The position numbers were made by a program, and so were the translations under genes. A stretch of DNA of 64,000 nucleotides, from the NCBI RefSeq assembly GCF_002925905.1, contig NZ_PRDB01000031.1, positions 54,683 to 118,682 on the forward strand, in the 5' to 3' direction. Below the pieces are notes generated by a model. The model searched no databases. It was not told the DNA's origin and worked only from the letters and a program-made list of their open reading frames with translations. Below, in pieces: positions 30,941 through 41,272 of this stretch (the stretch's first letter is position 1; every line of letters starts with the position of its first letter). This stretch comes from Klebsiella michiganensis. GTDB taxonomy: Bacteria > Pseudomonadota > Gammaproteobacteria > Enterobacterales > Enterobacteriaceae.

Positions 30941-31043
30941 TTCAACCTCCCTTTAACAATCATGTTTACTATGCCATTTGTTTGATATTTTAGTTATTGA
31001 AAACTGTCACTGTTAATCAATATCAATGCAGAAAACTCAAACA

Positions 31044-31535
31044 TTATTCATTAATCCTCTTGCGGGCAATATCTATCTCTATCGCCATTTTAATTTCATC
31101 TTTCTGGGATTCTATAATCCTGATATCTTTTTCCATACTTTCAATTAAAGCATTAAGTGTTTTTCTTTTTTCAGGGTCACTTTCATATTTTAACTTTACC
31201 TCCGGCTCAATCATTTTCATTCTTATTGCATGAATTTGTTCGTTAAGAGGTTTTGTTTTTTCATTTATGATCCTGTTTTTCTCATTGAACCAGTGCATGC
31301 CTTCATTAAAACGTTCCAGCCCGACATTTGTATCATTGAGCACCCTGGCTACAACATTTGATACTTCTCCTGATTTACTCTTTCTTTTACCGAGAAGTTT
31401 CATTAATAATCCAGAAACAACAATCACCGGAATAGCCACATAAGTTAAATAGACACCAACATAGCTGACAGTTAGTAATGTCAGGACATAAAGAATCAGA
31501 GTGGTATAAAAAACATACTTTGATACTGAATACAT
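31044..31535 (-). CDS. Small membrane protein with cytoplasmic coiled coil
   Basis: A 163-residue protein. Residues 8-47 contain two hydrophobic segments (FYTTLILYVLTLLTVSYVGV, then YVAIPVIVVSGLLMKLLG). They are followed by a basic KRKSKS stretch and a long charged helix (residues 65-163) with coiled-coil character. No enzyme motif is seen. It lies between the metallopeptidase gene (41-bp gap) and the nuclease gene in the defence island. A membrane-anchored partner is plausible but unsupported. Low GC. Confidence 0.55.
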   Translation of the reverse strand: MYSVSKYVFYTTLILYVLTLLTVSYVGVYLTYVAIPVIVVSGLLMKLLGKRKSKSGEVSNVVARVLNDTNVGLERFNEGMHWFNEKNRIINEKTKPLNEQIHAIRMKMIEPEVKLKYESDPEKRKTLNALIESMEKDIRIIESQKDEIKMAIEIDIARKRINE

Positions 31536-31576
31536 AACTTCCCCGATTAGTTTCTAAATTAGAATAAGCCCCAAAA

Positions 31577-32332
31577 TCACATATCAGTCAACAACATCGC
31601 CGCCATCCCATCCAGTCGCTTCTTTACCTTTTCCCACCCCGGCATGACCTGCCCCATCAGACGGTAAAACTCTTCGCTGTGGTTGTGCTCAGCCACATGG
31701 CATAACTCATGTAGCAATACATAGTCGATACATTCTGAGGACGCTTTCACCAGCCATGGATTCAGAGTCAGACAGCCTTTTGCAGAGCAGTTACCCCATT
31801 GCGTTTGCATCGCCCGCAGACGTATCGGCGGACGCTCATTAATCCAAAGGGTCTGCGGTATCAGTAAATCAAGCCTGCGTTGAAAGACATCTCTGGCGCG
31901 TTCCCGATACCATTCGGCCAGCAACGCTTTAACTTTTTCTGCCGATTTGTGCCTGACCGACACTTCCAGTCGCCCACGCAACATTTTCACTCGTTGCGGC
32001 TCCGTAGCGTCTTCTGTCACTTTCAACTGATATTGCTTGCCAAGATAGTAATGGCTTTCTCCGCTGACATACTGACGCGGAACAATGTGTGTCTGCTGCT
32101 CCCTGAAATCACGCAGTTGCTGATAGATCCAGCGCCCACGTTTTTTCAGCGCAGACAATACCTCGTGCTCCGGTGTTTCAGGCGGTACAGAGGCCACAAC
32201 CCGGCAGTCCGGATAAACCTTGATGAGCACCCTGCCCTTTACGACCTGACGCGGAACACACTGTACGGTGATGACCTCATCACCATAAACAATGCGTAAC
32301 GTTTTCATTGCTGGCGACTCTTTTTCACTCAT
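31577..32332 (-). CDS. YgjP/SprT-like zinc metallopeptidase (M48-type)
   Basis: A 251-residue protein with the zincin motif HELCH at 208-212, followed by His216 in VAEHNHSEEF. It also has the family segment QTQWGNCSAKGCLTLNPWL. Known relatives (YgjP-like, DUF45) are commonly encoded next to type I restriction genes, but their substrate is unknown. The ATG at 32332 overlaps the hsdR stop by four bases (ATGA), so it is translationally coupled to hsdR. Confidence 0.85.
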   Translation of the reverse strand: MSEKESPAMKTLRIVYGDEVITVQCVPRQVVKGRVLIKVYPDCRVVASVPPETPEHEVLSALKKRGRWIYQQLRDFREQQTHIVPRQYVSGESHYYLGKQYQLKVTEDATEPQRVKMLRGRLEVSVRHKSAEKVKALLAEWYRERARDVFQRRLDLLIPQTLWINERPPIRLRAMQTQWGNCSAKGCLTLNPWLVKASSECIDYVLLHELCHVAEHNHSEEFYRLMGQVMPGWEKVKKRLDGMAAMLLTDM

Positions 32333-35300
32333 GATTTCATCAAACCAACACGCAGGATCTGGATGATGGTTTCCACGATACGGTTTACCTGATTCATTCC
32401 GGCACCCATCTCCCGGCAGGCCGTAAACAGCAGCGGCAAAAGACTTGTCTTAACGGCTTTTTCAATATCCTGTGGGTTCAGGGAGTTTTCTGCCACCGCT
32501 TTGACGATAATGCTGTCCACTTCAAAGGCCAGCTTCGTCCACTTCTCCTGCACCTGATCGTCGTTTACCGCAAAAACCTCAGGTAGCTCTTTTTTAAATA
32601 CACCGTAATACGCCTGAGCATGCTTGTTTACCGCCAGTGCCTCCGGAATATCGCTGAGTTTACGGGCTTCCACTTTTTCCGCAAATTCACGGAACAAGAG
32701 ATACTGTTTCAACGGATGGTCGAACAGTTTTTCAGCCTCTTCAATAGCCATACGCAGGAGTTTTGAAAAGGCTTCCTGAGCATACGGGTCATCACGCAGC
32801 TCCTGCTCAATCATCTTTGTCACACGGGTTTTAATGATGTCGGTTTCATTGCGGGTTTTATTGTTGTCCCACTCTTCGGGCTTTTCGCTCTTGCCCATTT
32901 TACCGACTTCATACACGCCATCCGGTTCACGAACCTCAACGCCGGTGACATGCTTATCCAGCAGTTTTTTCACCTGCTCAGCGTAGTCGTCATAATTGAC
33001 CTGCTCTCCACTTACCTGCATCGCCCACTGGCGCAGGCTGGACATCTGTTTTACGGTTTCTTTATAGAGATTTCGGTCTTGTTCCGTAAAGCTCTTGTCG
33101 GTGAAGAAGGTAGCGGACTGCAGCGCCACTTTCAGGCATCCGGCAAAGGCCGTTAACGCCTCGAAGAAATTATCACGGGTTTTCTGATGGATATCGACCA
33201 TCTCTCCGTCACGTTCTTCCATTTTAGGCACCAGTACCGCACGTAACTGCTCAGTATCATTTTTGTTTTTAACACCGGCAAATATGGCCCACAGCTGGTT
33301 ATACAGATGCGGTAGACGCTTGTATTCAGAGCTCATGGCGCTGTACAGCCCGTCAATATCCTTGATGTCGTATCCTCCCTGCGTTCGGGAGGCGAGGTCC
33401 TGATATTTGCCGATAGTCGTGTCCAGCTCAGCCAGAATACCGCGATAATCAATCAGCAGACCGAACTTTTTTAGTGGATGCAGTCGGTTCACCCGCGCAA
33501 TCGCCTGGATAAGGTTGTGGGACTTAAGCGGCTTGTCGATATACAGCACGGTATTCTTCGGCTCATCAAACCCGGTGAGCAGTTTATCGACGACTATCAG
33601 CAATTTGAGCTTCTCATCGGTATCGAAACGACTGATGACATTACGGGTATACACAGACTCATCCTGCGTGCCGACATTATCCTTCCACCATTTCGTCACT
33701 TCCGGCAGTTTGCTTTCATCCACTTCGGTATTCCCTTCCCGGGTATCCGGCGGGCTGATAACTACAGCTGACTCAAACAACCCGGCTTCATCAAGATACT
33801 TTTTATATTTGATGGCGGAAATCTTGCTGTCGCAGGCAAGTTGGCCTTTCAGCCCCTCATCAATATTCTTCGAGAAGTGTGTGGCGATATCGAGTGCGAT
33901 CAGCCGGATGCGGTCATCTGCACTGTAGACCTCACCTTTACGGGCATATTTACGTTTAAGGTCGGCTTTTTGCGCTTCGCTTAACCCATCGGTAATACGG
34001 TCAAACCAGGCATCTATTGCCCGATCGTTAACCTCAAGGTCGGGAATACGTTCTTCATACAGCAAAGGTGTAACGGCTTTATCTTCTACCGCTCGCTGCA
34101 TGGTATAAGCGTGGACAATCGGCCCGAATTTATTGGTGGTCTTATCTTCTTTCAGCAATGGCGTACCGGTAAATGCCACAAAGGCGGCATTCGGTAGGGC
34201 CAGTTTCATTCGCACATGGTTCTCACCACCCTGGCTACGATGACCTTCATCAATCAGAACGATGATGTCGGGGCTGGTATTTACGCATTCGGGGAGTTTT
34301 GTCGCTGAGTTAAATTTCTGGATAAGGGTAAAGATTATACGTTCTTTACCTGAACCAATCTGCTGTGCCAGTTTCTGGCCAGAGGTCGCCATCGCTTTGG
34401 CCTTATCATCCTTCCCGGCCAGTTCTCCACCAGAAGCAAAAGTACCGCTGAGCTGCCCTTCAAGATCGACACGGTCCGTCACCACCACAATGCGACACTG
34501 CTTCAGGCTGTCATGAAGAATCAGCGCCTTGCTGAGGAATACCATGGTGTAAGATTTACCTGACCCCGTGGTATGCCAGATCACCCCACCTTCCCTGCCC
34601 CCGTCTGGTCTGCGGGTACTGATGCGTTCCAGCAGTCTTTTTATCCCGAACACCTGCTGATAGCGGGCAACAATTTTTCCGGTTTTTTTATCAAACAGGG
34701 TGAAGAAGCGGGTCATCTCCAGCAGACGTTCCGGTGAAAGCAGACTGATGAGCAGCTTATCCTGCCCGCTGACTGCCAGTTCCCCCCATCGATTAACTGT
34801 TGATACCATTTGAGATCGACTGAAGGACGATGATCAAACAACGCATGAATTTGTTCAGTCGATAACTGATGGTTGCGCAGCGCATACATCTGCGGATCGG
34901 TAATATCTTCTTCGCGCCATGCCGCCCAGAATTTCATTGGCGTATGGCATGTACCGTAGCGCCCGTCATGACCGTTAATCGAAAGTAATAACTGGCTGTA
35001 GACAAACAGCTGCGGGATTTCATCGTTGAACTGGTTGCGGATACTCTGGGATATCCCCTCGTCAATGGTTGGCCCTTTCTTGCCATGACCAGCCGGGCTT
35101 TTCGCTTCAATAACAGCCAGCGGGATACCATTAACAAAGCAGACAATATCTGGCCTCCGGGTTTCAACACCACCTGACCGCAATACCGTAAATTCTTCAG
35201 TAAAATGGAACTGGTTATTTTCCGGATGTTCCCAGTCGATCAGCGCAATGGTGGGGTTGACCTTCTTGCCATCGACAAACTCCGTGACGGCGATACCGTA

Positions 35301-35612
35301 GAGCAGATGGTTATACATCCGTTCATTGGCTTTGAGCAGCCCTTCATTCAGCGCCGGAGAACAGACCTGTGATATCAGGTTATCCAGTGCTTTTTCCGAT
35401 AACTGGCAGGTTTTGCCACCCGCCATAAAGGAACGCTTCGACAGCTCTTCACGCAGAACCGGACGCAGCACCACCTCATCCTGTTTATAGCCCCGGTAAT
35501 CCATAATCTGTTTCGGAGATAAAAACGTCCAGCCGAGGCTGGTCAGTAACGTCAGTGCCGGAATTTTGGCGCTGTATTCTTCCTGGAATTTAGGTTGGTA
35601 GTGCTTATCCAC
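32329..35612 (-). pseudogene. hsdR: Type I restriction enzyme R subunit, one-base frameshift
   Basis: The gene starts at 35612 (MDKHYQPKFQEEYSAKIPAL). Its N-terminal PD-(D/E)XK domain shows ETRRPDIVCFVNGIPLAVIE then AK. At 34782-34787 a run of six C (six G on the coding strand) shifts the frame; adding one base gives WYQQLIDGGELAVSGQDKLL, which fits the family. The second frame carries the translocase: Walker A HTTGSGKSYTMVF, DEGH box IVLIDEGHRSQGG, motif III AFTGTPLL, and LLTGFDEPKNTVLYIDKPL. As sequenced, DNA cleavage and translocation would be lost unless slippage restores the frame. Confidence 0.85.
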
Positions 35613-35681
35613 CCGGTAATCCTTCTTGGCTAAGAGGTGAAACTGTATGTCCTTACGGACATACTCAAAATGAACGAAGAC

Positions 35682-37466
35682 TTATGATGAAAAGAACGGC
35701 GAGTCCCGATAAAGGCGATTGTACTTGACCTGTTCTGTTTCGCCCTTGTTTACATTACCAAATTTCTCCTGATGCGTCGTACAGCAGGAACCACAGGATG
35801 CACAAATAAATCGTCCTTCTGAACATTTTTCATGCAAATCCCTGGCGTCAATTATTTCGCTGCATTTGTAACCAATACAGTGATTAATGTAATGCCCGAT
35901 ACCAAACTGTTCGCACGAATGACTGGCACATTTAAAGACGGTCAGGCGATACGCGGCCTGGAAAGGTTTTTTCACAAATCCTTTCGACTTTGTATCCCAG
36001 ACGCTGACTTCGACACGAGCATATTTCATATCTGGAACCATCAGCACCCCACAACTTCGGCAATGCAAGCGGGAATGTAATTCTCTGATACGATTGAAAT
36101 ACCCAGCCAGTTTAATTGGGAAATCCCGCTTAGAAGGTTCGCCTGCAATCAGATAGGTCATGCCATAGTGGGCAAGCCAGTCATAAATAGTGAAGTCGAT
36201 GTAATCCCGACTGAGGTCGGGTAGTACCTGCGGATCATGGCAGATTTTCGAACGACAAAGGAATTTTTTCTCTATCGTTCCGTCAGGTTGTTTTGCATTC
36301 CAGTGAAACGCCTCACAGGATAATTCTAAACTTGGGAAACGAATTTGTAATGAACTACATTGTGGGAACAATTTGAAAACAGAAGGATGATTTACCGGAA
36401 TTTTACCCGACAATACTCCGTGCCATATCTCATGCAGGATAATACTCAGAACGGACTGTTCATCGTTGCGCCCAAGCAACGGTAACAATTTACTCAGAAT
36501 GAAGTATTCAGGATCAGAAGAAATTTCAGTATTCGACTCGATATCATTAACAAAACTGAAATCTTTCCTGAACATCTTCTGTTTAATCAAATACGTATTG
36601 ATAAAAGGACTAATCACGGAATGTTTATAAAATTGCTCTCTCGATGAGAATTTCTGCTGATAGGCATCACGGACAAATGGTTGTATATCCATTTTATTTT
36701 TTGTGAAACTACGTCGAACAAAATTCTCTATATCATCATGCCGATGTTCAAGAATCCGCTCGCTGCTTATACAATCGTAAAATGCCAGGTAGAGAATAGC
36801 ACTTATAGATATATGGCTGAGTAATTCATTGATGATGTCCGATGTTGAAGCCCCCTGGCAATCCGTAGCCGCAGAACACCTTTTCACCCAAACAGCGAAC
36901 TGATCAATGTTATTATCGATAAATGACGAAGGCATGACCGCAGGAGATATTTGTTGTGCGGTCAAATCATCAAAATTCTTATCAGAGGCGAAAAGTGCAA
37001 ACTGGTTATCGTAGTTACGTGATTTAAAAAATAGCGGCAAGACTTTTGTAGCAGCTATATCACTGGTAACTAACCGAATTATAGCCCTTTCGCCAAAGGA
37101 CTGAGTGAGGAAATTAATAACGCAGTCACGATAACGCCAACGAGCGAAATGAACGCCCTCCTCAATAATAGCCCGGAGATATTCAATAAGGAGCTCAGCC
37201 GTCTCATCATCTGTTTTATCAAGAATGTGAACATTAAAAGCCGTAGGCTTACCATTTTTACCTGTACCTTCCCTGAACAGCACCGGTGTATTGTCAGCGG
37301 GTGTATAGTTCCGGCTTATCTCATTCTTATGAAAAAACAGCTCATTACCATTCTCTGATAAGAGAAAGCCAAAGTTATTCTCCCGATCCGTTTTGCTGTT
37401 GTAGCCTCCGAACCAGAGAACATTTCCCATGTACCACCGGGAACGATCCAGATTGTTCACTGCCAT
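35682..37466 (-). CDS. Unknown protein with cold-shock-like domain and cysteine clusters
   Basis: I chose ATG 37466 (MAVNNLDRSRWYMGN) because AAGGGGG lies seven bases upstream and the preceding gene ends at 37489; an earlier ATG at 37544 would overlap it. The protein has 594 residues. Residues 10-81 resemble a cold-shock/S1 OB fold (WYMGNVLWFGGYNS, NNFGFLLSENGNELFFHKNE). Residues 345-349 read HEIWH after a hydrophobic run, a possible zincin motif. The last 130 residues carry paired cysteines (CRSC, CASHSC, CASCGSCC) suggesting zinc fingers. It lies between the YecA-like gene and hsdR in the type I operon. Function unknown; nucleic-acid binding is inferred. Confidence 0.7.
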   Translation of the reverse strand: MAVNNLDRSRWYMGNVLWFGGYNSKTDRENNFGFLLSENGNELFFHKNEISRNYTPADNTPVLFREGTGKNGKPTAFNVHILDKTDDETAELLIEYLRAIIEEGVHFARWRYRDCVINFLTQSFGERAIIRLVTSDIAATKVLPLFFKSRNYDNQFALFASDKNFDDLTAQQISPAVMPSSFIDNNIDQFAVWVKRCSAATDCQGASTSDIINELLSHISISAILYLAFYDCISSERILEHRHDDIENFVRRSFTKNKMDIQPFVRDAYQQKFSSREQFYKHSVISPFINTYLIKQKMFRKDFSFVNDIESNTEISSDPEYFILSKLLPLLGRNDEQSVLSIILHEIWHGVLSGKIPVNHPSVFKLFPQCSSLQIRFPSLELSCEAFHWNAKQPDGTIEKKFLCRSKICHDPQVLPDLSRDYIDFTIYDWLAHYGMTYLIAGEPSKRDFPIKLAGYFNRIRELHSRLHCRSCGVLMVPDMKYARVEVSVWDTKSKGFVKKPFQAAYRLTVFKCASHSCEQFGIGHYINHCIGYKCSEIIDARDLHEKCSEGRFICASCGSCCTTHQEKFGNVNKGETEQVKYNRLYRDSPFFSS

Positions 37467-37488
37467 GAGCAAGCCCCCTTCCGCTTTG

Positions 37489-38172
37489 TCAGTGCAGGCA
37501 GCACTTTTTAAATTTTTTACCGCTGCCACACTGACACGGGTCATTACGACCGGGCAGTTTTTCTGCCCCCTTCACGGGAACAGGCCGGGATGATGCCTCT
37601 GACATTCTCACCGACAACCAGTGCTGATAAAGCGCCAGTGCCGCAGGCTGAATGAGAGTAATACTCTGTTCAAATTGAACAGGTGACATTTTCTCAACCA
37701 CTGGGAAGTTCTTTTCGATACCATGAAGGGCTATCGCCTCCAGCGAGGGACGTAAGGCCTCTGGCAAGGCTGACCAGTCATCCAGAGACCGGCCTTTCAT
37801 ATACCCGAAACACCACTCTTCGACGATTGTATATGTCTTCCCCTTCACCTCACGTCTATTGAAAATCGGTTCAAACTGTTCAGGGGCCTCATACAGGCAG
37901 CCAGCGATATCGTTCATATGCTGAAAACACAGCCCCACAAAACGCGTCATCTCTTTTTCAGTGGTCCAGCGAGGGTGGTAATCACCTCGCCCCCAGATAG
38001 CACTGAGCCAGGTATTAGGGGAAATCGTATTCGGGCCAGAGACAATCGCCGTCAGAAAGCCATCCAGCTCAGAGAAACAGAGCACAGAGTCATCATTGCC
38101 GTATTTCATCAACACCTCTTCCAGCCAGTCGATTTCCCGGTCAGTCAGTGGACCACTTTTCGTCAGTTTCAT
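37489..38172 (-). CDS. UPF0149/YecA-family protein with SEC-C zinc motif
   Basis: A 227-residue protein. The N-terminal two thirds match the YgfB/YecA helical fold (LTDREIDWLEEVLMKYGNDD, ELDGFLTAIVSGPNTISPNT, EEWCFGYMKGRSLDDWSAL). The C-terminus is a SEC-C motif, GRNDPCQCGSGKKFKKCC, a zinc-binding tail also found in SecA. The ATG overlaps the hsdS stop by four bases. Chromosomal YecA proteins have no settled function. Its place inside a type I restriction operon is notable. Confidence 0.85.
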   Translation of the reverse strand: MKLTKSGPLTDREIDWLEEVLMKYGNDDSVLCFSELDGFLTAIVSGPNTISPNTWLSAIWGRGDYHPRWTTEKEMTRFVGLCFQHMNDIAGCLYEAPEQFEPIFNRREVKGKTYTIVEEWCFGYMKGRSLDDWSALPEALRPSLEAIALHGIEKNFPVVEKMSPVQFEQSITLIQPAALALYQHWLSVRMSEASSRPVPVKGAEKLPGRNDPCQCGSGKKFKKCCLH

Positions 38173-39410
38173 GCGGCAACTGCCTCATCGACCTTAACAC
38201 GACGTTTGCCGGTCAGTAACTGCTGCATCAGGGCTTTTTTCTCGTCTTTCAGGCAGGCGAGTTTTTTCTCCAGCGTGGAGATTTCGGTGTCAGCAGCGGA
38301 CAGCACGGCGGCGATTTTTTGTTGCTCTTTAATAAATGGGCAAGAAAAGCTTAAAGTTTCAAAATCTTTCTTGGAAAGTTCTAAAAATGTTGAGCCAGAT
38401 GATTTTTTGATCATCTCATTTGTGTTCATTTGCAACAAGTAATAAATAAATTCGATATTAAACCCTTCATTCGGAATGATGTTTTTAAAACCTTGATTGG
38501 TACAAATTTCCGATGTCGAAATTGCTAAAGCACCAATGGTAGCTCTTGTACATACCATCAAACTACCTTTTGGCAAAAGAACAGCTGAGCTATTTAGTAA
38601 TCCAGCAGGAGTAATTTTTCTACTAGTATTGCTAACGAACCTACCCGTTAATGCAGTAACATCAGTTGGGGTAAGCCATAGAATATCGCCTTCCCAATAC
38701 ATGGCCATGTTTGTATCAGGTGTTCCACCGGATACAACTTTGCCCATTTGTATTAGTTTAGTAATTTTCCACTCCCCACTAAACCTCACCCCATTCTCAT
38801 CCAGCAACCGTTTATTCCCGGTAAGCAATTGCTGCATCAGCGCTTTTTTCTGCCGCTGACTATTGGCGAGCAGCTTTTCCGTCACCGAAATTGCATTGTC
38901 CCATGTTAACAGGATTTGGGCGATTTTTTTTTGTTCACACAGCGGTGGTAAATTAATTTTCAGTACCTGATAAGCACCTACATTCAAATGTTTTTGTGCC
39001 ATACCACCTTGAAGGTCTAAAACCTGGCTTTTCCCAATATGGCTATTTGTGTAGGCGCAAAGATATTCCGGAATAATTTTATCCATATCTGGCCGAGCAA
39101 TAACTATATCTATAGCATTTGAGCCTTCAAATTCAGGTGTAACAACACATGCTGTACCGGGATAACCTGTACGGACAATCAAAACATCGCCAGTCTTTAA
39201 GTGGCTTTTTTTATTAATTGCATGCCCTTCATGCGAAAAATAAACCCAATCGCTATCGTTAATAAATCCTTCCCTGACATTTGCAGAGCGGAAAGCTTTT
39301 ACCCCATATCCTTCAGGGACATAATATTGTGTGGGTTTTATAACAACCCCAACGGAAATTGACTTACATACGTCTTGTGCTTGAACTGATGACCAACCCT
39401 TAGGCACCAT
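38169..39410 (-). CDS. hsdS: Type I restriction-modification specificity subunit
   Basis: A 413-residue protein with two target-recognition domains. The first (about 1-150) ends at LKINLPPLCEQKKIAQILLT. The second starts near WKITKLIQMGKVVSGGTPDT and ends at LSFSCPFIKEQQKIAAVLSA. Each is followed by a conserved helix (SQRQKKALMQQLLTGNKRLL and KDEKKALMQQLLTGKRRVK), the two central repeats that set spacing. The start overlaps hsdM by 11 bases and the stop overlaps the YecA-like gene. It should direct HsdM (and HsdR) to a bipartite DNA site; the sequence recognised cannot be read from the protein. Confidence 0.93.
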   Translation of the reverse strand: MVPKGWSSVQAQDVCKSISVGVVIKPTQYYVPEGYGVKAFRSANVREGFINDSDWVYFSHEGHAINKKSHLKTGDVLIVRTGYPGTACVVTPEFEGSNAIDIVIARPDMDKIIPEYLCAYTNSHIGKSQVLDLQGGMAQKHLNVGAYQVLKINLPPLCEQKKIAQILLTWDNAISVTEKLLANSQRQKKALMQQLLTGNKRLLDENGVRFSGEWKITKLIQMGKVVSGGTPDTNMAMYWEGDILWLTPTDVTALTGRFVSNTSRKITPAGLLNSSAVLLPKGSLMVCTRATIGALAISTSEICTNQGFKNIIPNEGFNIEFIYYLLQMNTNEMIKKSSGSTFLELSKKDFETLSFSCPFIKEQQKIAAVLSAADTEISTLEKKLACLKDEKKALMQQLLTGKRRVKVDEAVAA

Positions 39411-40923
39411 AACCCAACTCCTTCAGATAACCCGCCATCTCAACTTCCAGCTTTGCCAGTTCCACCTTCAGTTGCTCACGCTCTGCTCGCACCGCCACCA
39501 GGTCAATCTCATCCTCTTCTTCAAAGGTATCGACATAGCGCGGAATATTGAGGTTGTAATCGTTGTCCTGAATTTCCTTCAGGCTGGCAAGATAGGCGTA
39601 TTTCTCGACGTTATCGCCATCACGGTAGGTCTTGACGATTTTCTTAATGTTTTCTTCGCTAAGCTGGTTCTGGTTTTTACCTGCCTTGAATTCACGGCTG
39701 GCATCGATAAACAGCACCTTGTCATCAACTTTCTGCTTTTTGAAAATCAGAATCGCAGCCGGAATCCCCGTACCGTAGAACAGTTTTTCCGGCAGACCAA
39801 TTACCGCATCCAGCAAATTTTCGTCGATCAGTTTCTGGCGAATTTTACCTTCGCTGGAGCCACGGAAAAGCACACCGTGTGGCACAACTACGCCCATACG
39901 GCCAGTTCCCGGTTTCAGGGTTTCGATCATATGCGAGATAAAAGCGTAATCTCCTTTAGTCTTCGGCGGTACACCGCGACGAAAACGGCCAAACTTATCG
40001 TTCTCGGCCTCGTCATGGCCCCACTTATCGAGGCTGAACGGTGGGTTAGCGGTCACGATATCAAACAGCATCAGGTCGCCATTTTTATCGAGCAGCTTCG
40101 GGTTACGAATGGTATCGCCCCACTCGATTTTATGGTTGTCTTCCCCGTGCAGGAACATATTCATTTTCGCCAGCGACCACGTAGAACCGATCGCTTCCTG
40201 ACCGAACAATGCATAGTTACGACTATCATGCCCGGAGACAATTTTACGCCCACACTTCATCAATAATGAACCGGAACCACAGGCTGGATCGCAGATGGTA
40301 TCACCCGGTTGCGGATCGAGCAGTTCTGCAATCAGGTCCGAAACTTCCGGCGGGGTATAGAACTCCCCGGCTTTCTGCCCACCGCTGGCGGCAAAGTTTT
40401 TGATCAGGTATTCGTAAGCATTGCCGATAACGTCCAGCGTACCGACACGACTCGGCTTCAGGTTGAGATCTTCACCGGCGAAGTCTTCCAGTAGCTGACG
40501 CAGGATGGTGTTTTTCTGTTTTTCTTCGCCAAGACGATCGGTGTTAAACGAAATATCCTGGAACACGCTTTTCCCGGCATCTTTCAGTTTGGTTCCGTTG
40601 GCTTCTTCGATTGCATGCAGAGCCTGATCGATACGCTCACCGTTACCCGGCTCATGGCGGCGTTCGTACAGCGCATAAAAGCTGGCACTTTTTGGCAGTA
40701 CAAAACGCTCGTTGGCCATCATCGCTTCAATCAGTTCCGGCGCATCGCCATACTGTTCTTTGTATTCGTCATAGTGATCCTGCCAGACATCTGAAATGTA
40801 CTTGAGAAACAGCATGGTAAGGATAAAGTCTTTATAGGTATCAGCACTGATGGTGCCACGGAACGTATCACACGCGGCCCACAGGGCTTTGTTGATCGTG
40901 TCCTGGCTGATTTTGTCGTTCAT
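39400..40923 (-). CDS. hsdM: Type I restriction-modification methyltransferase subunit
   Basis: A 507-residue N6-adenine methyltransferase. The N-terminal HsdM_N domain (MNDKISQDTINKALWAACDT) precedes the SAM-binding motif DPACGSG (212-218) and the catalytic NPPF (293-296). It is intact and of normal length. Being the first gene of the operon, with about 330 bp of gene-free DNA upstream before IS1, it probably carries the main promoter. With HsdS it would keep methylating host DNA even though hsdR is broken. Confidence 0.95.
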   Translation of the reverse strand: MNDKISQDTINKALWAACDTFRGTISADTYKDFILTMLFLKYISDVWQDHYDEYKEQYGDAPELIEAMMANERFVLPKSASFYALYERRHEPGNGERIDQALHAIEEANGTKLKDAGKSVFQDISFNTDRLGEEKQKNTILRQLLEDFAGEDLNLKPSRVGTLDVIGNAYEYLIKNFAASGGQKAGEFYTPPEVSDLIAELLDPQPGDTICDPACGSGSLLMKCGRKIVSGHDSRNYALFGQEAIGSTWSLAKMNMFLHGEDNHKIEWGDTIRNPKLLDKNGDLMLFDIVTANPPFSLDKWGHDEAENDKFGRFRRGVPPKTKGDYAFISHMIETLKPGTGRMGVVVPHGVLFRGSSEGKIRQKLIDENLLDAVIGLPEKLFYGTGIPAAILIFKKQKVDDKVLFIDASREFKAGKNQNQLSEENIKKIVKTYRDGDNVEKYAYLASLKEIQDNDYNLNIPRYVDTFEEEDEIDLVAVRAEREQLKVELAKLEVEMAGYLKELGYGA

Positions 40924-41257
40924 GAATCATCCTGGTCTAAAGAAAAAGCTAGCGATGCAGGGCTTTGCATCTTAAAAATTGCGGTAAATGATACCGTAAG
41001 ATGCCTCCCCTGACACGCCAATATCGCAGCATTCAGGTTTGCATCATCCCCGTAATATCGACATGAGACAGACTGACACAACCTGGGTCGTCACTCGCTA
41101 AAAACCAATTATCTTAGTAAGATAGCATCCATATTAGCCATGGTGTAAAACTGCCGTTGGGGTAATGATGATCCATATATCACCCGTTCTGGTGTGTGAA
41201 GCTGACATCATCCATAATCGGCAACGTTGATGCCCTTTGATAGTAATGATGACCGTC
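40924..41257. other. Gene-free stretch upstream of hsdM
   Basis: No gene is supported. It likely contains the hsdM promoter. Two AT-rich stretches occur near 40985 and 41105. IS1 begins at 41258. Confidence 0.5.
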
Positions 41258-41272
41258 GGTAATGACTCCAAC

